The notes under the pieces: generated by a model
What the model saw: only the letters and a program-made list of their open reading frames with translations
The model's database searches: none
Told to the model about the DNA's origin: nothing
Translations under genes and position numbers: made by a program
In this document: in pieces, positions 42,707 to 54,000 of the stretch
Layout: every line of letters starts with the position of its first letter
Numbering within the stretch: the stretch's first letter is position 1
From: Dinghuibacter silviterrae
GTDB lineage: Bacteria; Bacteroidota; Bacteroidia; Chitinophagales; Chitinophagaceae
Reading direction: 5' to 3'
Assembly (NCBI RefSeq): GCF_004366355.1
Contig: NZ_SODV01000001.1
Span: 3,937,323 to 4,001,322 of the forward strand
DNA length: 64,000 bases

Positions 42707-44527
42707 ATGAAGAGCCTTGTGATCCTGCTCTGCAGCCTGAGTATTGCCATACTCGGCCGGGCACAGTACGTGTACACCATCAAAGCGGACAGCGTTCTCA
42801 TCACCAACAACTGCGATTCCGCGGAGCTGATTATTCAAAACCATACCCAGGGCGTACCAGGTTTCCTTTTCAATACGGGAAACGGGAGAACGATTTTTAA
42901 AAGGGCGCTCACCAAGGTAAGCGACAGCCTTTACCTCATTGGGGCGGATACCTTAAAGGTCCCATCGGGCCAGGGCTTGAGCGGAGGGAATACGTATATT
43001 CTCAACCAATACAGCGCCCAACAAAACGCCAATTCGTGGTATGTGAAAAACATGGTAGATACCCTTACTGTCAACAAGCAGTTTGTGGCTTACAACCCGG
43101 GCGTCGTCAACGACAGCAGTTTTTTCTCGGTGGATACCAGTGGGGACACCCGGGGGATGTTTTATATGTTTGGACCCTCCAGCCGATACGTGGAGCTTGG
43201 CTGGACCGGTGGAGGAGCGGTGGATTTCTGGTGTAACCAAATCCACGTCGATACGGCGGCTTCCTTTTACGGCGCGGAACAGGAAAACGGGTTGTATACC
43301 TTTTGGCAAACCACTTATTTCCCCAACTCCAAACCGACTTACCGATTTTATCCACATCAACATGGACCCGGTGGGGCACAACCGCCCATGGTCGTGTCCT
43401 CTACCACTACAGGGCGGGCATACTCGTTTACCAATGCGCCGATATTGGGGTATTATCTACTGGGTGGGAATTCACCGACGGATACCAACGGGAATACGTA
43501 CGGATCAACGGTCGTTTTTGTCATCGACACCGCCGGGAACGGTGCTTTTAATAGCCTTCAGGTCGACGGCAAGAATGCGTCCGGCCAGGCGATGTATTTT
43601 GCCAACAACAGTTTATCCTCCGGGGCCGCGACGGATAGCCTGTTGACGGATAGCGCGGGTTATGTACGGCACGTGTCCATATCCAGGCTGCCTATCGCCA
43701 GTGCGGCGAATGGGTTGACGGATAGCGCGGGGACTGTTTTACTTGGAGGAAATCTGTACAAGGGTACGGACCTGGAAGTGCCACAGGACTCCCTTTTTGG
43801 CATCGATCTTAAATCCTCGAATTATGGGTCCGGATTTTTTGCCTGCGGAAAGGACCCTTACTTCCCGCTGTATATGGGTGTAAGCAATACAGATTCCACC
43901 TCTTATGGCTACCAGGTCTTTTCGGCTGCGGGTTTTCCGATAGAGCAGGATATCTATGCGAACAACAACAATATCATATCCGTGTTCGACTCGACCATCA
44001 GCCTTTTCCAAGGGAACTCTGAAGGGTCACCCAACGGCATTGACATTTTTGGTAGTGACGGATACGTCGAAATAGGAGGATACGAAAGTTTAGGAGCGGG
44101 CGGCCTGGGGCCGGTATTTGAAATAACGGGCAAGAACTATGGCAGGCCGGGGTTGTTGTTCCTGGGCTCTTATCTAAATTCGGACACGACCGCTTTCCTT
44201 CAGACCAATAGAGGCGGCGCCGTATCGTTGCGATCGATCCGCTCCATCAAAGACCCCCATTCCATCGTTTCCGCGACCAGCGGAGGAAGCGCCACTTTGA
44301 CCAACGACGGATACACCTTTCTTCAATCCAGCACAACGCTCTCCAGCTTTACGATCAATTTTCCAAGCAGCCCGGTAGATGGGGATAAGGTGACGGTGAA
44401 AAGCCAAAGCAACATCACCTCGGTGTCCTGGTCCGCGGGTAGCAATTCCGTGGCGGCGCCCATCAACCTGACGGCTGGGCAAAGCGTGGTTTTTGTTTTC
44501 GATAACGCCACATCCACCTGGTATTAA
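42707..44527 (+). CDS. Secreted modular protein, paralogous head with fibre-like C-terminal part
   Basis: 606 residues with a signal peptide (MKSLVILLCSLSIAILGRAQ). The head module (YVYTIKADSV, CDSAELIIQNHTQGVPGFLF, NTGNGRTIF, YLIGADTL) is nearly the same as in the 844-residue protein at 40018. The rest differs: a repeated-looking beta region with NSWYVKNMVDTLTVN, EQENGLYTFWQTTYFPN, and short motifs NGLTDSAGTVLLGGNLYKG, and a C-terminal FTINFPSSPVDGDKVTVKSQ / NSVAAPINLTAGQSVVFVFD of the type found at the ends of tail fibres and similar trimeric proteins. Function probably adhesion or surface structure. Its stop lies inside the next reading frame (35-base overlap). Confidence 0.65.
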   Translation: MKSLVILLCSLSIAILGRAQYVYTIKADSVLITNNCDSAELIIQNHTQGVPGFLFNTGNGRTIFKRALTKVSDSLYLIGADTLKVPSGQGLSGGNTYILNQYSAQQNANSWYVKNMVDTLTVNKQFVAYNPGVVNDSSFFSVDTSGDTRGMFYMFGPSSRYVELGWTGGGAVDFWCNQIHVDTAASFYGAEQENGLYTFWQTTYFPNSKPTYRFYPHQHGPGGAQPPMVVSSTTTGRAYSFTNAPILGYYLLGGNSPTDTNGNTYGSTVVFVIDTAGNGAFNSLQVDGKNASGQAMYFANNSLSSGAATDSLLTDSAGYVRHVSISRLPIASAANGLTDSAGTVLLGGNLYKGTDLEVPQDSLFGIDLKSSNYGSGFFACGKDPYFPLYMGVSNTDSTSYGYQVFSAAGFPIEQDIYANNNNIISVFDSTISLFQGNSEGSPNGIDIFGSDGYVEIGGYESLGAGGLGPVFEITGKNYGRPGLLFLGSYLNSDTTAFLQTNRGGAVSLRSIRSIKDPHSIVSATSGGSATLTNDGYTFLQSSTTLSSFTINFPSSPVDGDKVTVKSQSNITSVSWSAGSNSVAAPINLTAGQSVVFVFDNATSTWY

Positions 44528-46946
44528 AGCGATACTGCTCATATCGCTCCTGTTAACCATTGTTCTGGTTTCCTCCGCGGGCAGTATGTACACCCCGGCG
44601 GACACCACCTTGCCCGTGCTGAAGACACTTTCACGAAAAATTGCTTCAAAAAAGGACTCATTGCTGAACTCCGTCCATAAGAACCTGTCCAAAGCCGACT
44701 CCCTGACCCCCAAAACAGGAAAGCATTTGGCACACCTGCAATTGCATAAGACCGGCCCCCCCGCAGGGAGCGATACCCTTGCAAACCCGGCGCCCAATGC
44801 GATTGCCCAGGACCACGGGGTTTGCCGGATCGTCATCGGCCGGCCGATCTGGGTGGCCGACACCGTCAAGGCGCCGCTCAAATCGGATAAACTACCACCG
44901 CTCCCGGAACGCAAGGTGCCCTTCTTGCAGGTGCACGGGAACATCCTTTACGACGTCAACTACTATTCCCATATCGACACCCCGTACAACGAGACGGACG
45001 TATACCAGCATACGATACAGACCTACCTGGATATCCTGATCAAAGGACAATATCCATTCCGGATCTACCTGACCAACCATTTCAGCAATTCACCCCTGTT
45101 TCACAACTTCTCGGACTTCAATCTTTCCTATACCAACACGGCTTTTAACCAGGGTATCAAGGACCAGTTGAGACAGCAATACATGAACTCTCTGCCGGGT
45201 CAGCAAAAAATCGACAGCCTGGAGAACGCGCTTAGAAACGACCTCGCCAAACTGAACGGGTTGCATGGCTGGATGAACAACCCGGACCTGATCCAGCAGT
45301 TGGTGGAAGCAAGGGAGAAGGCATACCTCGCCGGGCGCAATAAAGATACCTCTTCGTGGATGGGCAATAAGGCGGGGGTGATGGGTCTTGCAGGCGGGCC
45401 GCAAGGCAAGGTAGATACTGCCCACCTGGACTCGTTGTATGCGGTCCGCCAGCACCAGGCGGATTCCCTGGAACACGAGGTCGCCCGTCTTCAGAAACTG
45501 CTGGCAACGACCCGGCAGGCGGGAGGAGCCGAGGAGAACAAGAACCTCCAGGACCTTCAAAACGCGGAATCACCCGGGCAACTGGAAAAAGAAATGCGCG
45601 TGCTCCACCTCAGCGATTCCAGCCTGCCCAAAGGGTACAAAACCCTTATGGCGGTCAAGTCGGTGTCCGTGGGCCGGAGCATCGTCAACTATTCGGAACT
45701 GTCCGCAAAGGACATCTCGATCAATGGTCTGCAGGCAGAATACAATCCATCGAATTACTATGCCGTGGCGACGGGTGTGGTCGACTACCGGTTCCGCGAC
45801 TTTTTATTGCAACAACCCGGCCAGCCCCGCCAGTATATGAACGTGTTACGGTATGGACGAGGCATGCGCGATGGGAACAGCGTCATCCTGACCTGGTACC
45901 AGGGCAAACGGCAATTGTACAGCGCTTCCAGCATCGACACCGGTCAGACCCAGGTCCCGGCGTCCAACCTGATGGGGCTGACCCTTCAGGGGAATTATAA
46001 GGTGACTAAAAACATTCTGGTTACTGCCGAGGTCGCCAAATCCTCGGTTCCGGCTTATGTCAGCGACTCTTCCAAAAAGGAGGGCGGTCTGGCGGGGCAG
46101 ATGCTCCACATGAGCGACCGGTCCAACGAGGCCTATTCGGTCATGGCCAATGCTTTTTTCCCGGCGACACAAACACGGCTGCGGGGCTCCTTCAAACACC
46201 TGGGAGAAAACTTCCAGTCCTTTAGCGTGTTTACGGACGGTTCCGCGCAGACCGCGTGGAACGGCAGCCTGGACCAACTCCTGTTCAAACGGCAACTGGA
46301 CCTGGTGTTATCGGCCTATACCAACGACTTCAGCAATCCCTATATCAGCCAGCAATACCGGAGCACGACGGTGTTCAAAAGCATACAAGCCACCTGGAGA
46401 AGACGGAACTGGCCGGTGCTTTCGGTGGGCTATTTCCCCTCCAGCCAACTGACAAAACTGGGGAACGGCTCCTACGAGGAGAACCTGTTTTATACCATGG
46501 TGGGCAATGCCACGTACACCTACACCTTCCACAAGCTGATGATGAACACCACCCTGGTGTATACCCAGTTTTACAACCGGGCCTCTGACTCCGGCTTTAC
46601 CTATTTCAATACAAAAAACCTCCTCCTGAGCCAGTCGGTTTTCCTTTCCCGGCTGACCCTCCAGGGAAATGCTTCAGCAGCGGCCAATACGGACTACAAC
46701 CTCTACACCCTCGAAGGGAAGGCGCAATACAACCTGACGAAGAACCTGCAGGTAGGCGCAGGGGTTAAATACAACGAACAGACAGTTTACGATATACAAC
46801 AATGGGGCTACTCAGGCGAACTGACCTGGCGCATCCGAAAGCTCGGCCAGATCCAGTTTTCCGCAGACAAAGGCTTTATACCCGGGATGAACAACCGGCT
46901 GGTGCCCAACAACACGGGCCGGCTTACCTATTTCAAAACTTTTTGA
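44493..46946 (+). CDS. Predicted outer-membrane beta-barrel protein with central coiled coil
   Basis: 817 residues. Hydrophobic signal KAILLISLLLTIVLVSSAG near the start; residues about 190-370 contain helices and a coiled coil (IDSLENALRNDLAKLNG, QADSLEHEVARLQKLLATT), the remainder is a barrel with aromatic-ended strands (LRGSFKHLGENFQSFSVF, TYTYTFHKLMMNTTLVYTQF, QWGYSGELTWRIRKLGQIQF). No TonB box or plug is present, so it is not a TonB-dependent transporter. The start codon is unclear: TTG at 44493 gives a 35-base overlap with the previous gene; an ATT at 44523 gives MKAILL-type; the first ATG (44586) would lose the signal. It precedes a secreted protein (12 bases) and the two giant surface proteins, so export or anchoring of those is a reasonable guess. 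Confidence 0.6.
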   Translation: MFSITPHPPGIKAILLISLLLTIVLVSSAGSMYTPADTTLPVLKTLSRKIASKKDSLLNSVHKNLSKADSLTPKTGKHLAHLQLHKTGPPAGSDTLANPAPNAIAQDHGVCRIVIGRPIWVADTVKAPLKSDKLPPLPERKVPFLQVHGNILYDVNYYSHIDTPYNETDVYQHTIQTYLDILIKGQYPFRIYLTNHFSNSPLFHNFSDFNLSYTNTAFNQGIKDQLRQQYMNSLPGQQKIDSLENALRNDLAKLNGLHGWMNNPDLIQQLVEAREKAYLAGRNKDTSSWMGNKAGVMGLAGGPQGKVDTAHLDSLYAVRQHQADSLEHEVARLQKLLATTRQAGGAEENKNLQDLQNAESPGQLEKEMRVLHLSDSSLPKGYKTLMAVKSVSVGRSIVNYSELSAKDISINGLQAEYNPSNYYAVATGVVDYRFRDFLLQQPGQPRQYMNVLRYGRGMRDGNSVILTWYQGKRQLYSASSIDTGQTQVPASNLMGLTLQGNYKVTKNILVTAEVAKSSVPAYVSDSSKKEGGLAGQMLHMSDRSNEAYSVMANAFFPATQTRLRGSFKHLGENFQSFSVFTDGSAQTAWNGSLDQLLFKRQLDLVLSAYTNDFSNPYISQQYRSTTVFKSIQATWRRRNWPVLSVGYFPSSQLTKLGNGSYEENLFYTMVGNATYTYTFHKLMMNTTLVYTQFYNRASDSGFTYFNTKNLLLSQSVFLSRLTLQGNASAAANTDYNLYTLEGKAQYNLTKNLQVGAGVKYNEQTVYDIQQWGYSGELTWRIRKLGQIQFSADKGFIPGMNNRLVPNNTGRLTYFKTF

Positions 46947-46957
46947 ATGACGCTCTT

Positions 46958-48049
46958 ATGTATAAAAAAGGATTGATCGTTTTGGGGCTCCTGGCCACCC
47001 TGCTGACGGGAAAGGCGCAGGTCAGCATGACCCTGCAGCTCCCGCCCGTGGGCACGCTGGTCAAAAACCAGCTCTGGAACGTGCTGCTGGTGAACTCCTC
47101 CAACGTGACGCTGATGGTGCGCATCAACCTGGTGTTACTGGACGAACAAACCAATCAACCCGTGCTGACCGCGACCACCGCGCCCATCGCCCTGCCCAGG
47201 GGCGCCAAACAAATCCAGGCCAAGGACCTCGGCCCGATCGACTATACGTACGGGAACACCGCCTATCACGTAGACGCCAATCCCAACGGTCTTTTGCCCA
47301 CGGGTCGTTTCCAGGCCTGTTACAGGCTGGTCAATGCCTATAAGGCCGCTCCGCTGGCGGAGAGCTGTCTTCAGCTCAATGTCGATCCGCTGAGCCCACC
47401 GCTGTTGAACACCCCCTCCGACTCCGGGAAGATCTATACGTTTTATCCGCAGTTTACCTGGCTGCCCCCGACGCCCCTCGGTCTTTTCAGCGACCTAAGC
47501 TATGCCCTGGTCCTGGTGCAGGTGTTGCCCGGTCAGACAAAGGGGGACGCCATCCAGGAAAACGTTCCTGTCTACAACGGGACGTTTATCAAAACCCTTT
47601 ACCTCAACTATCCTTCCTCCTTCAGAGCCCTTGACACCGGCAAGGTGTACGCCTGGAGGATCGTCGCCATGAATGGTACCCAGCCCGCCGCGATGAGCGA
47701 TGTATGGACCTTCAGGGTCGTGGCCCCCGCGCCGCCCAGGCCCACCAGGGGAGACGACTCCTATATCGCGTTGAAACGCTCCCTGGACGCCTCGGTCGCT
47801 TCCTGCTCGGGGCTCCTCAAACTCACTTATACGAATCCCACCCGCGATACCCTGGCCCGTTATACCATCACCAGCCTCCAGGAAGCGGGTAACCCCGTCG
47901 TCCAGCAAGGGTTGCTCCCGCTGAGGTACGGACAGAATTTCGTTGAAGTACCGCTCGCGGGTTCTTACGCCGCTCATAAGGTTTACCTCTTCCAGTTCGT
48001 CAACAGCCGTAACGAAACCTGGAGCATCAAATTCACCAACAACCGCTAA
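46958..48049 (+). CDS. Secreted protein with Fn3/Ig-like domains, surface operon member
   Basis: 363 residues from the ATG at 46958. Signal peptide MYKKGLIVLGLLATLLTGKAQ. Two beta-sandwich regions are visible: residues about 25-135 (VSMTLQLPPVGTLVKNQLWN to LQLNVDPLSPPLLNTP) and about 140-240 (YTFYPQFTWLPPTPLGLFSD ... GKVYAWRIVAMNGTQPAAMS, a typical Fn3 strand pattern), followed by a third near the C-terminus. No enzyme motif. Position between the barrel gene (12 bases before) and the 2647-residue protein (9 bases after) makes it part of the same transcript. A longer frame from 46802 overlaps the barrel gene and is rejected. Possible adaptor or periplasmic chaperone for the surface proteins; this is a guess. 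Confidence 0.65.
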   Translation: MYKKGLIVLGLLATLLTGKAQVSMTLQLPPVGTLVKNQLWNVLLVNSSNVTLMVRINLVLLDEQTNQPVLTATTAPIALPRGAKQIQAKDLGPIDYTYGNTAYHVDANPNGLLPTGRFQACYRLVNAYKAAPLAESCLQLNVDPLSPPLLNTPSDSGKIYTFYPQFTWLPPTPLGLFSDLSYALVLVQVLPGQTKGDAIQENVPVYNGTFIKTLYLNYPSSFRALDTGKVYAWRIVAMNGTQPAAMSDVWTFRVVAPAPPRPTRGDDSYIALKRSLDASVASCSGLLKLTYTNPTRDTLARYTITSLQEAGNPVVQQGLLPLRYGQNFVEVPLAGSYAAHKVYLFQFVNSRNETWSIKFTNNR

Positions 48050-48058
48050 ACGCTCCCC

Positions 48059-51000
48059 ATGATCTTGAATTTTTTTGCACGGTATCAGAAGTTTGTAGCC
48101 CTGTTCCTGTTGGGGACTTTTTACGCGCAGTTTGCGTTGGCGTTGCATATCATGCGGGCCACGTATGGGGGGACGGAGATCGTGAAGAGGGAGGTGCATG
48201 ATGGGAAGGGGCTGATGGGGCCGGTGCGTGTGCAGGCGAAGGCCACCGTTAGGCCGGCCGAAAAGGCCGGTGGCGCCGGCACCGCTGCGCTTTCCGCCGT
48301 TGCCATGCGGGCCATTGTAGGCGCTATGGCTGCGCCTGCCAAGGTTAAAGGCGGCGGCCCCAGCCAACCCGAAATGCAAGCCTTCACCTCGGTGAACGCC
48401 AACAATATGGTGGACCTGTTCAGCGGGGATTTTTCCTACAATATTCCCCTCCTGGATGTGGGTGGGTATCCTGTCAACCTTAGCTACCGGACCGGGTCAG
48501 GAATGGATGATGATGCCAGTTGGGTGGGGTTGGGATGGAACATCAATCCGGGGAGCATCACCAGGAATATGCGGGGGTTGCCGGATGACTTTGATGGGGG
48601 AGGGGATACCGTCCGGAAGGTAGCGCATATCAAACCCAACAAGACGTGGGGTGTGTCCGTCGGAGCGTCATTTGAAATATTCGGCTTAGCCAGCGTGGAC
48701 CCAAGCCTGGGATTGTTCCACAACACGTACAACGGTTGGGGAATGGACATCAGCGCCAATGCCTCCATCAGTGTAGGATCCAAAACGCATGGGGCCATGA
48801 CGGGGGGATTGTCCCTATCCGATAACTCCCAAAACGGCGTCTCCATTAATCCAAGCATAGGCGCCAAGTTTGGGCAGATTGCAAAAATCAACAACGGAGG
48901 GGTATCCATGGGTACCAGCCTTACCGCTTCTTACAATAGCCGGAGTGGTTTGAAGTCGCTTTCGCTGGGTATCAATGACGGGGCAAACAGAGATGCCGAT
49001 AAAAATAAAAAAGAGGATGCCGGAGGTGCATGGTCTCCCGGCATTACATTCGCCGGCCCTACATACAATCCGACGATCACCATGCCCACCACCAACCAGA
49101 ATTATACGCTGACGGTAAAGGTAGGGGGCGCCATAAGCGGTCTCTCTCCTGACCTTTTTGCCTCGGGCTATGTCAGCAATCAATACGTAGCCAACTCGGA
49201 TACAGCACTCGTACTCCCGGCCTTTGGATACCTGAACTACCAGGACATCCGCAACAACTGGGGCGGTCTGACCGATTTTAACAGGGAAAAAGAAATTCCT
49301 TACCGTGAAAAACCGGCGATTCCGCACATTGCTGTCCCTTCTTACACCTACGATGTCTTTACCATTAACGGTGAAGGCACCGGCGGCATGTTCCGGGCCT
49401 ATAGGGGGGATGTAGGATTCGTGGCCGACCACCTGATCACCGATAAATCCATCAGTGGTGCCGCCAGCGTGGACCTCGGTGTCGGGGATGATGCACACTC
49501 CGGCATCGACCTGAATGCCAATTACGCGACCACAACCAGCGGCCCCTGGCTCCAGGACAATACCCTCAAAAACAGCATCGGGTTTACCAACAGCAACGGG
49601 CTGTATGAAAATGCATTTTTCCGCAACCCGGGCGAAAAGGCCATCAACAACAAAGATTTCTATACGGCGCTCGGCGGGGACGACGTGGTGACGCCGTCTC
49701 TTTTCCAAAGGGGAGGCACGAACGGGGCCACCGTCACGGCCACGAACACCCTTCTCCGGGAAAACGGTCAAAAGCCGGACGGCACCACGCAGCTCACACC
49801 ATCCAGCGCCATCCGGGACGCACGCGAGAAGCGAAACGAAGTGATCACCTACCTGACGGCCAAGGAAGCGTCCGTGGTCGGCCTGGACAAATACATTTAC
49901 CGGTACGCCCTCAACCAGTTCACCCTGCGCTCCTGCGAGAACGACGCCCCGGAAACGAATAGCGGCAACGGTAGCGGGCTGATGGGATCGTATTACAACA
50001 ACCCGGGCTTAAACGGGGCCCCTCAACACGTCCGGCTGGATCCCGATGTCTATTTCAACTGGGACAAGCAAAGTCCATTTGATTGCTCCCAGGGTGGTTA
50101 TTCGACAACCCACACAGACCGGAGCTTCCCCCATTCCAACTATTCCGCCACCTGGCGAGGCTCTTTCAAACCACCTGTATCGGGCAACTATATGCTCCTC
50201 CTGGGGAGCGACGACGGATCCAGGATATGGATCGATGATTCGCTTTACATGAATACATGGTACCCCCACGGCCTGGAGCATCCGGCACCGGATACAGCCC
50301 ACTTCAACCTGGTGGGGGGACATCTGTACAATATACGGATGGATTATTTCCAGGCGTATGGTTATGGTGTTATGGAAATTGGATGGCGGGCACCCGGCAT
50401 GCCCGTGAACAACAACTATTATCCCAAACCTGCCGATACCCTGCCGACCGCCTATCTCTATCCACCCGTTACGGTCGACACGGCTGCCGTCAATGCAGTC
50501 ATCACCCGGGAGGACAGGGTCAACAATTTCCGGCAGTCCAACCACATTTCCGAAATCAACGTTTTGAATCCGGACGGGCGGCGCTACGTGTATGGCATAC
50601 CGGTTTATAACCTCCAGCAAAAAGAGGTGAGCTTTGCCACCGACGCCACCCGCGGCTCGCTTGCCAGCGGGGAGACCGGGTACACCGATGGGGTGGACAA
50701 TACGACGGCCAATACCAATGGAAAGGACGGCAACTTCAGCAAGGAGCAGATCCCGGCGTATGCGCACTCCTTTCTCCTGACGGCCATCCTGTCACCGGAC
50801 TATGTGGACGTGACGGGTGACGGGGTCTCCGACGATGACTTGGGAGACGCCGTGAAGTTCAACTATACAAAGACCGCGGGCATTGACAACCCGATGGGCT
50901 GGCGGGCACCGTACAACGACAGCGCCAGTTACGCCGAGGGTGCACGGTCCTATTCCAGGGATGACAAGGGGCACTATATCTATGGCACCAAGGAGCTTTG

Positions 51001-54000
51001 GTATCTCAACTCCATCGAGTCCAAGACCATGATCGCCACCTTTACGCTCCAGCACCGGTCCGACCTGATGAGCATAGACGAGCACGGGAACAAAACCGAC
51101 AGCTCGAAAGCGATGTGTCTGAAGGAAATCGATCTTTATTCAAAGGCGGACTTCCTGGCGCATAACGGGCCCGCAGGTGCGACACCTATCAAGACGATCC
51201 ACTTCGAGTACAACTACCAGCTTTGCCCGGGCATCAACCGTCCCGGCGACTCCACTACCGGAAAACTCACCCTTCAGCGGATCTGGTTCACCTATAACGG
51301 GAACGACAAGGGCGCGCTTAACCCTTATGTTTTCCATTACCACAACAACAACCCCATCTATACCCCGGCCTCGGTGGACAAATGGGGTACCTATAAGCCG
51401 GCGTTGTCCAACCCAGGCTCTTCGACCAGCAACCTGATCACCAATGAGGACTATCCTTATGCCCTTCAGGACAGCACCCAGGCCGCCTATAACGCTGCCG
51501 CCTGGGCCCTCGATTCCATAGAGCTTCCCAGCGGCGCGAAGATGAAGGTCAATTATGAAAGCGACGACTATGCGTATGTGCAAAACCGGCGTGCCACCCA
51601 GATGTGCAAGCTGGCGGGTTTTGCGACGATCAACAATGCGACAACCTTTTATCCGCAACTGTATACGTCCGGAGGGGATATGCTATATGCCTATATCAAT
51701 GTCCCGTATGCCCCCACCAGCGTTCAGGACATACAAGCCCGTTATTTTGACGGGATCAGCAAGCTGTACTTCAGGATGTACCTGCAAATGCCCGCAGACA
51801 TCTGGGGCAGCGGTTATGACTTTGTTCCCGCATATAGCGACATCGATACGGCAGGGGGGAACTGGTGCGGCATGGTGCCGGGTTCTCCCAATATGATCTG
51901 GGTTCGCCTGAAGGGGGTGAACAAAACAGGGGACGGCGGCGGCAGCCTGAACCCCATAGCGGAAACCGCGGTGAACTGGCTTCGCCTCAACCTTCCGGAC
52001 AAGGCTTACCCTGGCTCGGAAGTCAGCGACGACCTGGATTTCAAAACCGGGCTGACGATGATCCGGGCGGAGGGTGCCAACATTCTTGAGCTCCTCAACG
52101 GTTTCAGTAATACAGCCCGATACAACGGCTGGGTCAACCAATTCGATACGAGCCGGTCCTTTGTCCGGCTGGACTGCCCGACACTAAAGAAATACGGGGG
52201 TGGCCATAGGGTCAAAAGCATCCTGATCCACGACAACTGGCACGCCATGACCAACAATACCCGAAGGGAAACGGTCTATGGTCAAACGTATGACTATACC
52301 ACCACCCAGACCGTTAATGGCGTCCCGACCACCATCAGCAGCGGGGTCGCTTCCTGGGAACCCTCTGTGGGGGCGGAAGAAAATCCTTTCCATCTGCCTA
52401 TCGAATACGTGGACCGGGCGTCCGTTTTGGCACCCGCCGCGTCCCTGTACACCGAGGAACCATTGGGCGAATCGTTTTATCCCGGCGCTTCCGTGGGGTA
52501 TAGCCGGGTGAGGGTGCGCTCGATCCATGGCGCGGAGGTTAAATCTGCCAGCGGGTTTTCGGAGTCTAAGTTCTATACGACGTACGACTTTCCCACCACC
52601 TGGGACTATACCATGCTGGACAACAACACCAAAAAGCGTTGGAAACCCCTGTTGAGCAATTTCCTCAGGATCAACGTCCAGAACATGCTCACCTTTTCAC
52701 AAGGCTTCAAGGTGGAGCTCAACGACATGAACGGAAGGGAACGGTCGACAGCCGTTTACGCACAAACGGATTCGGTCAACCCGATCTCCTATACGGAAAA
52801 CTTTTACAAGGTGGACAACCCTTCCGTTCAGTTCAAACACCTCAACAATACAGTGTCGACGATAGACCCTTATGGGAATATCGATACAACAGCGATCATC
52901 GGGAAGGATATGGAAGTCATGACCGATATGCGGGAACAAACCTCACAATCCGTGGGCGGAAACATCAACCTCAATACGGACATGTTCCAGGTCGGCGTCC
53001 TGCCCACCCTCATACCCGATCTTTTGAACCTTTATCAACACGAGGTCGATCGTTTCCGGTCCGTGGCGATGGTCAAGATTATACAGCGCTATGGCATCCT
53101 GGACAGTGTCGTTCACATCGACAAGGGCAGTAAGATTTCTACCAAGAACATGCTCTACGACAGCGAAACGGGAGATGCCCTGCTGACCCGGACACAAAAT
53201 GAATTCAACGACCCCGTCTATAACTTCAGCTACCCGGCGCACTGGATGTACAACGGTGCCGGGTTGGCCTATCAGAACATCGACGCGGTGCTGACCGGGG
53301 TCAATATTCAAAACGGCAAGATCGTATCGGGTCTTAGCCAGCCGGATACGACCTACCTGACCCCCGGTGACGAATTGCTGGTCTACAGCCGGGTACTGAT
53401 TGGTCCCGGTGACACGGCCACCTTCCCGGATCCATACAAGCTGTGGGTCATCGATACCAACCTGGTGCACGCCACCGGTCCAACCAGTCTTTATTTAGTG
53501 GACCAATACGGTGTCCCCTTTAACGGCAATTATGCCACCATAAAAGTCACGCGGTCAGGCCACCGCAACCTCAACAACATGGTGGGTTCCGTCACCTCCC
53601 TGGGGAACCCGCTCCGGACGGACGGCTCCGGCAATTACCACCTCGTTTTTGATTCGACGACGGCGGTGGTGGCTGCCTCAGCCTCCGAACTGCAACAACT
53701 GTGGCGGGTAGCCGACCGGCACCGGTCGGACATTCAAAACGTCTGCAGCTACAGCCAGGCCGACAGTGCAAACGCTGCCGCCCAGGGCTGTGCCTGTTTG
53801 AGGCCTTTGTTCGACTACCTGCTCTCGACCCGTCAGCTCTTTATACACAAATACCAACACACCAGCGTACGGACGCTTGTCCTGGACGCCATCGCCGCCG
53901 GCAAAACGATCGACACCACCAGTTGCCCGATCCTGAGTGCAAATTTGTCGCTGCCTTTTTATGCACTGACCTTCGATACCCTGACTTCCCTATATCAATG

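Noticed and set aside
40018..44527. Prophage remnant
   Set aside because: Tail-spike-like folds are present but both proteins have signal peptides and no phage structural, integrase or packaging genes are nearby.
46802..46957. Upstream extension of the Fn3-like secreted protein
   Set aside because: Overlaps the barrel gene; the ATG at 46958 gives a proper signal peptide.
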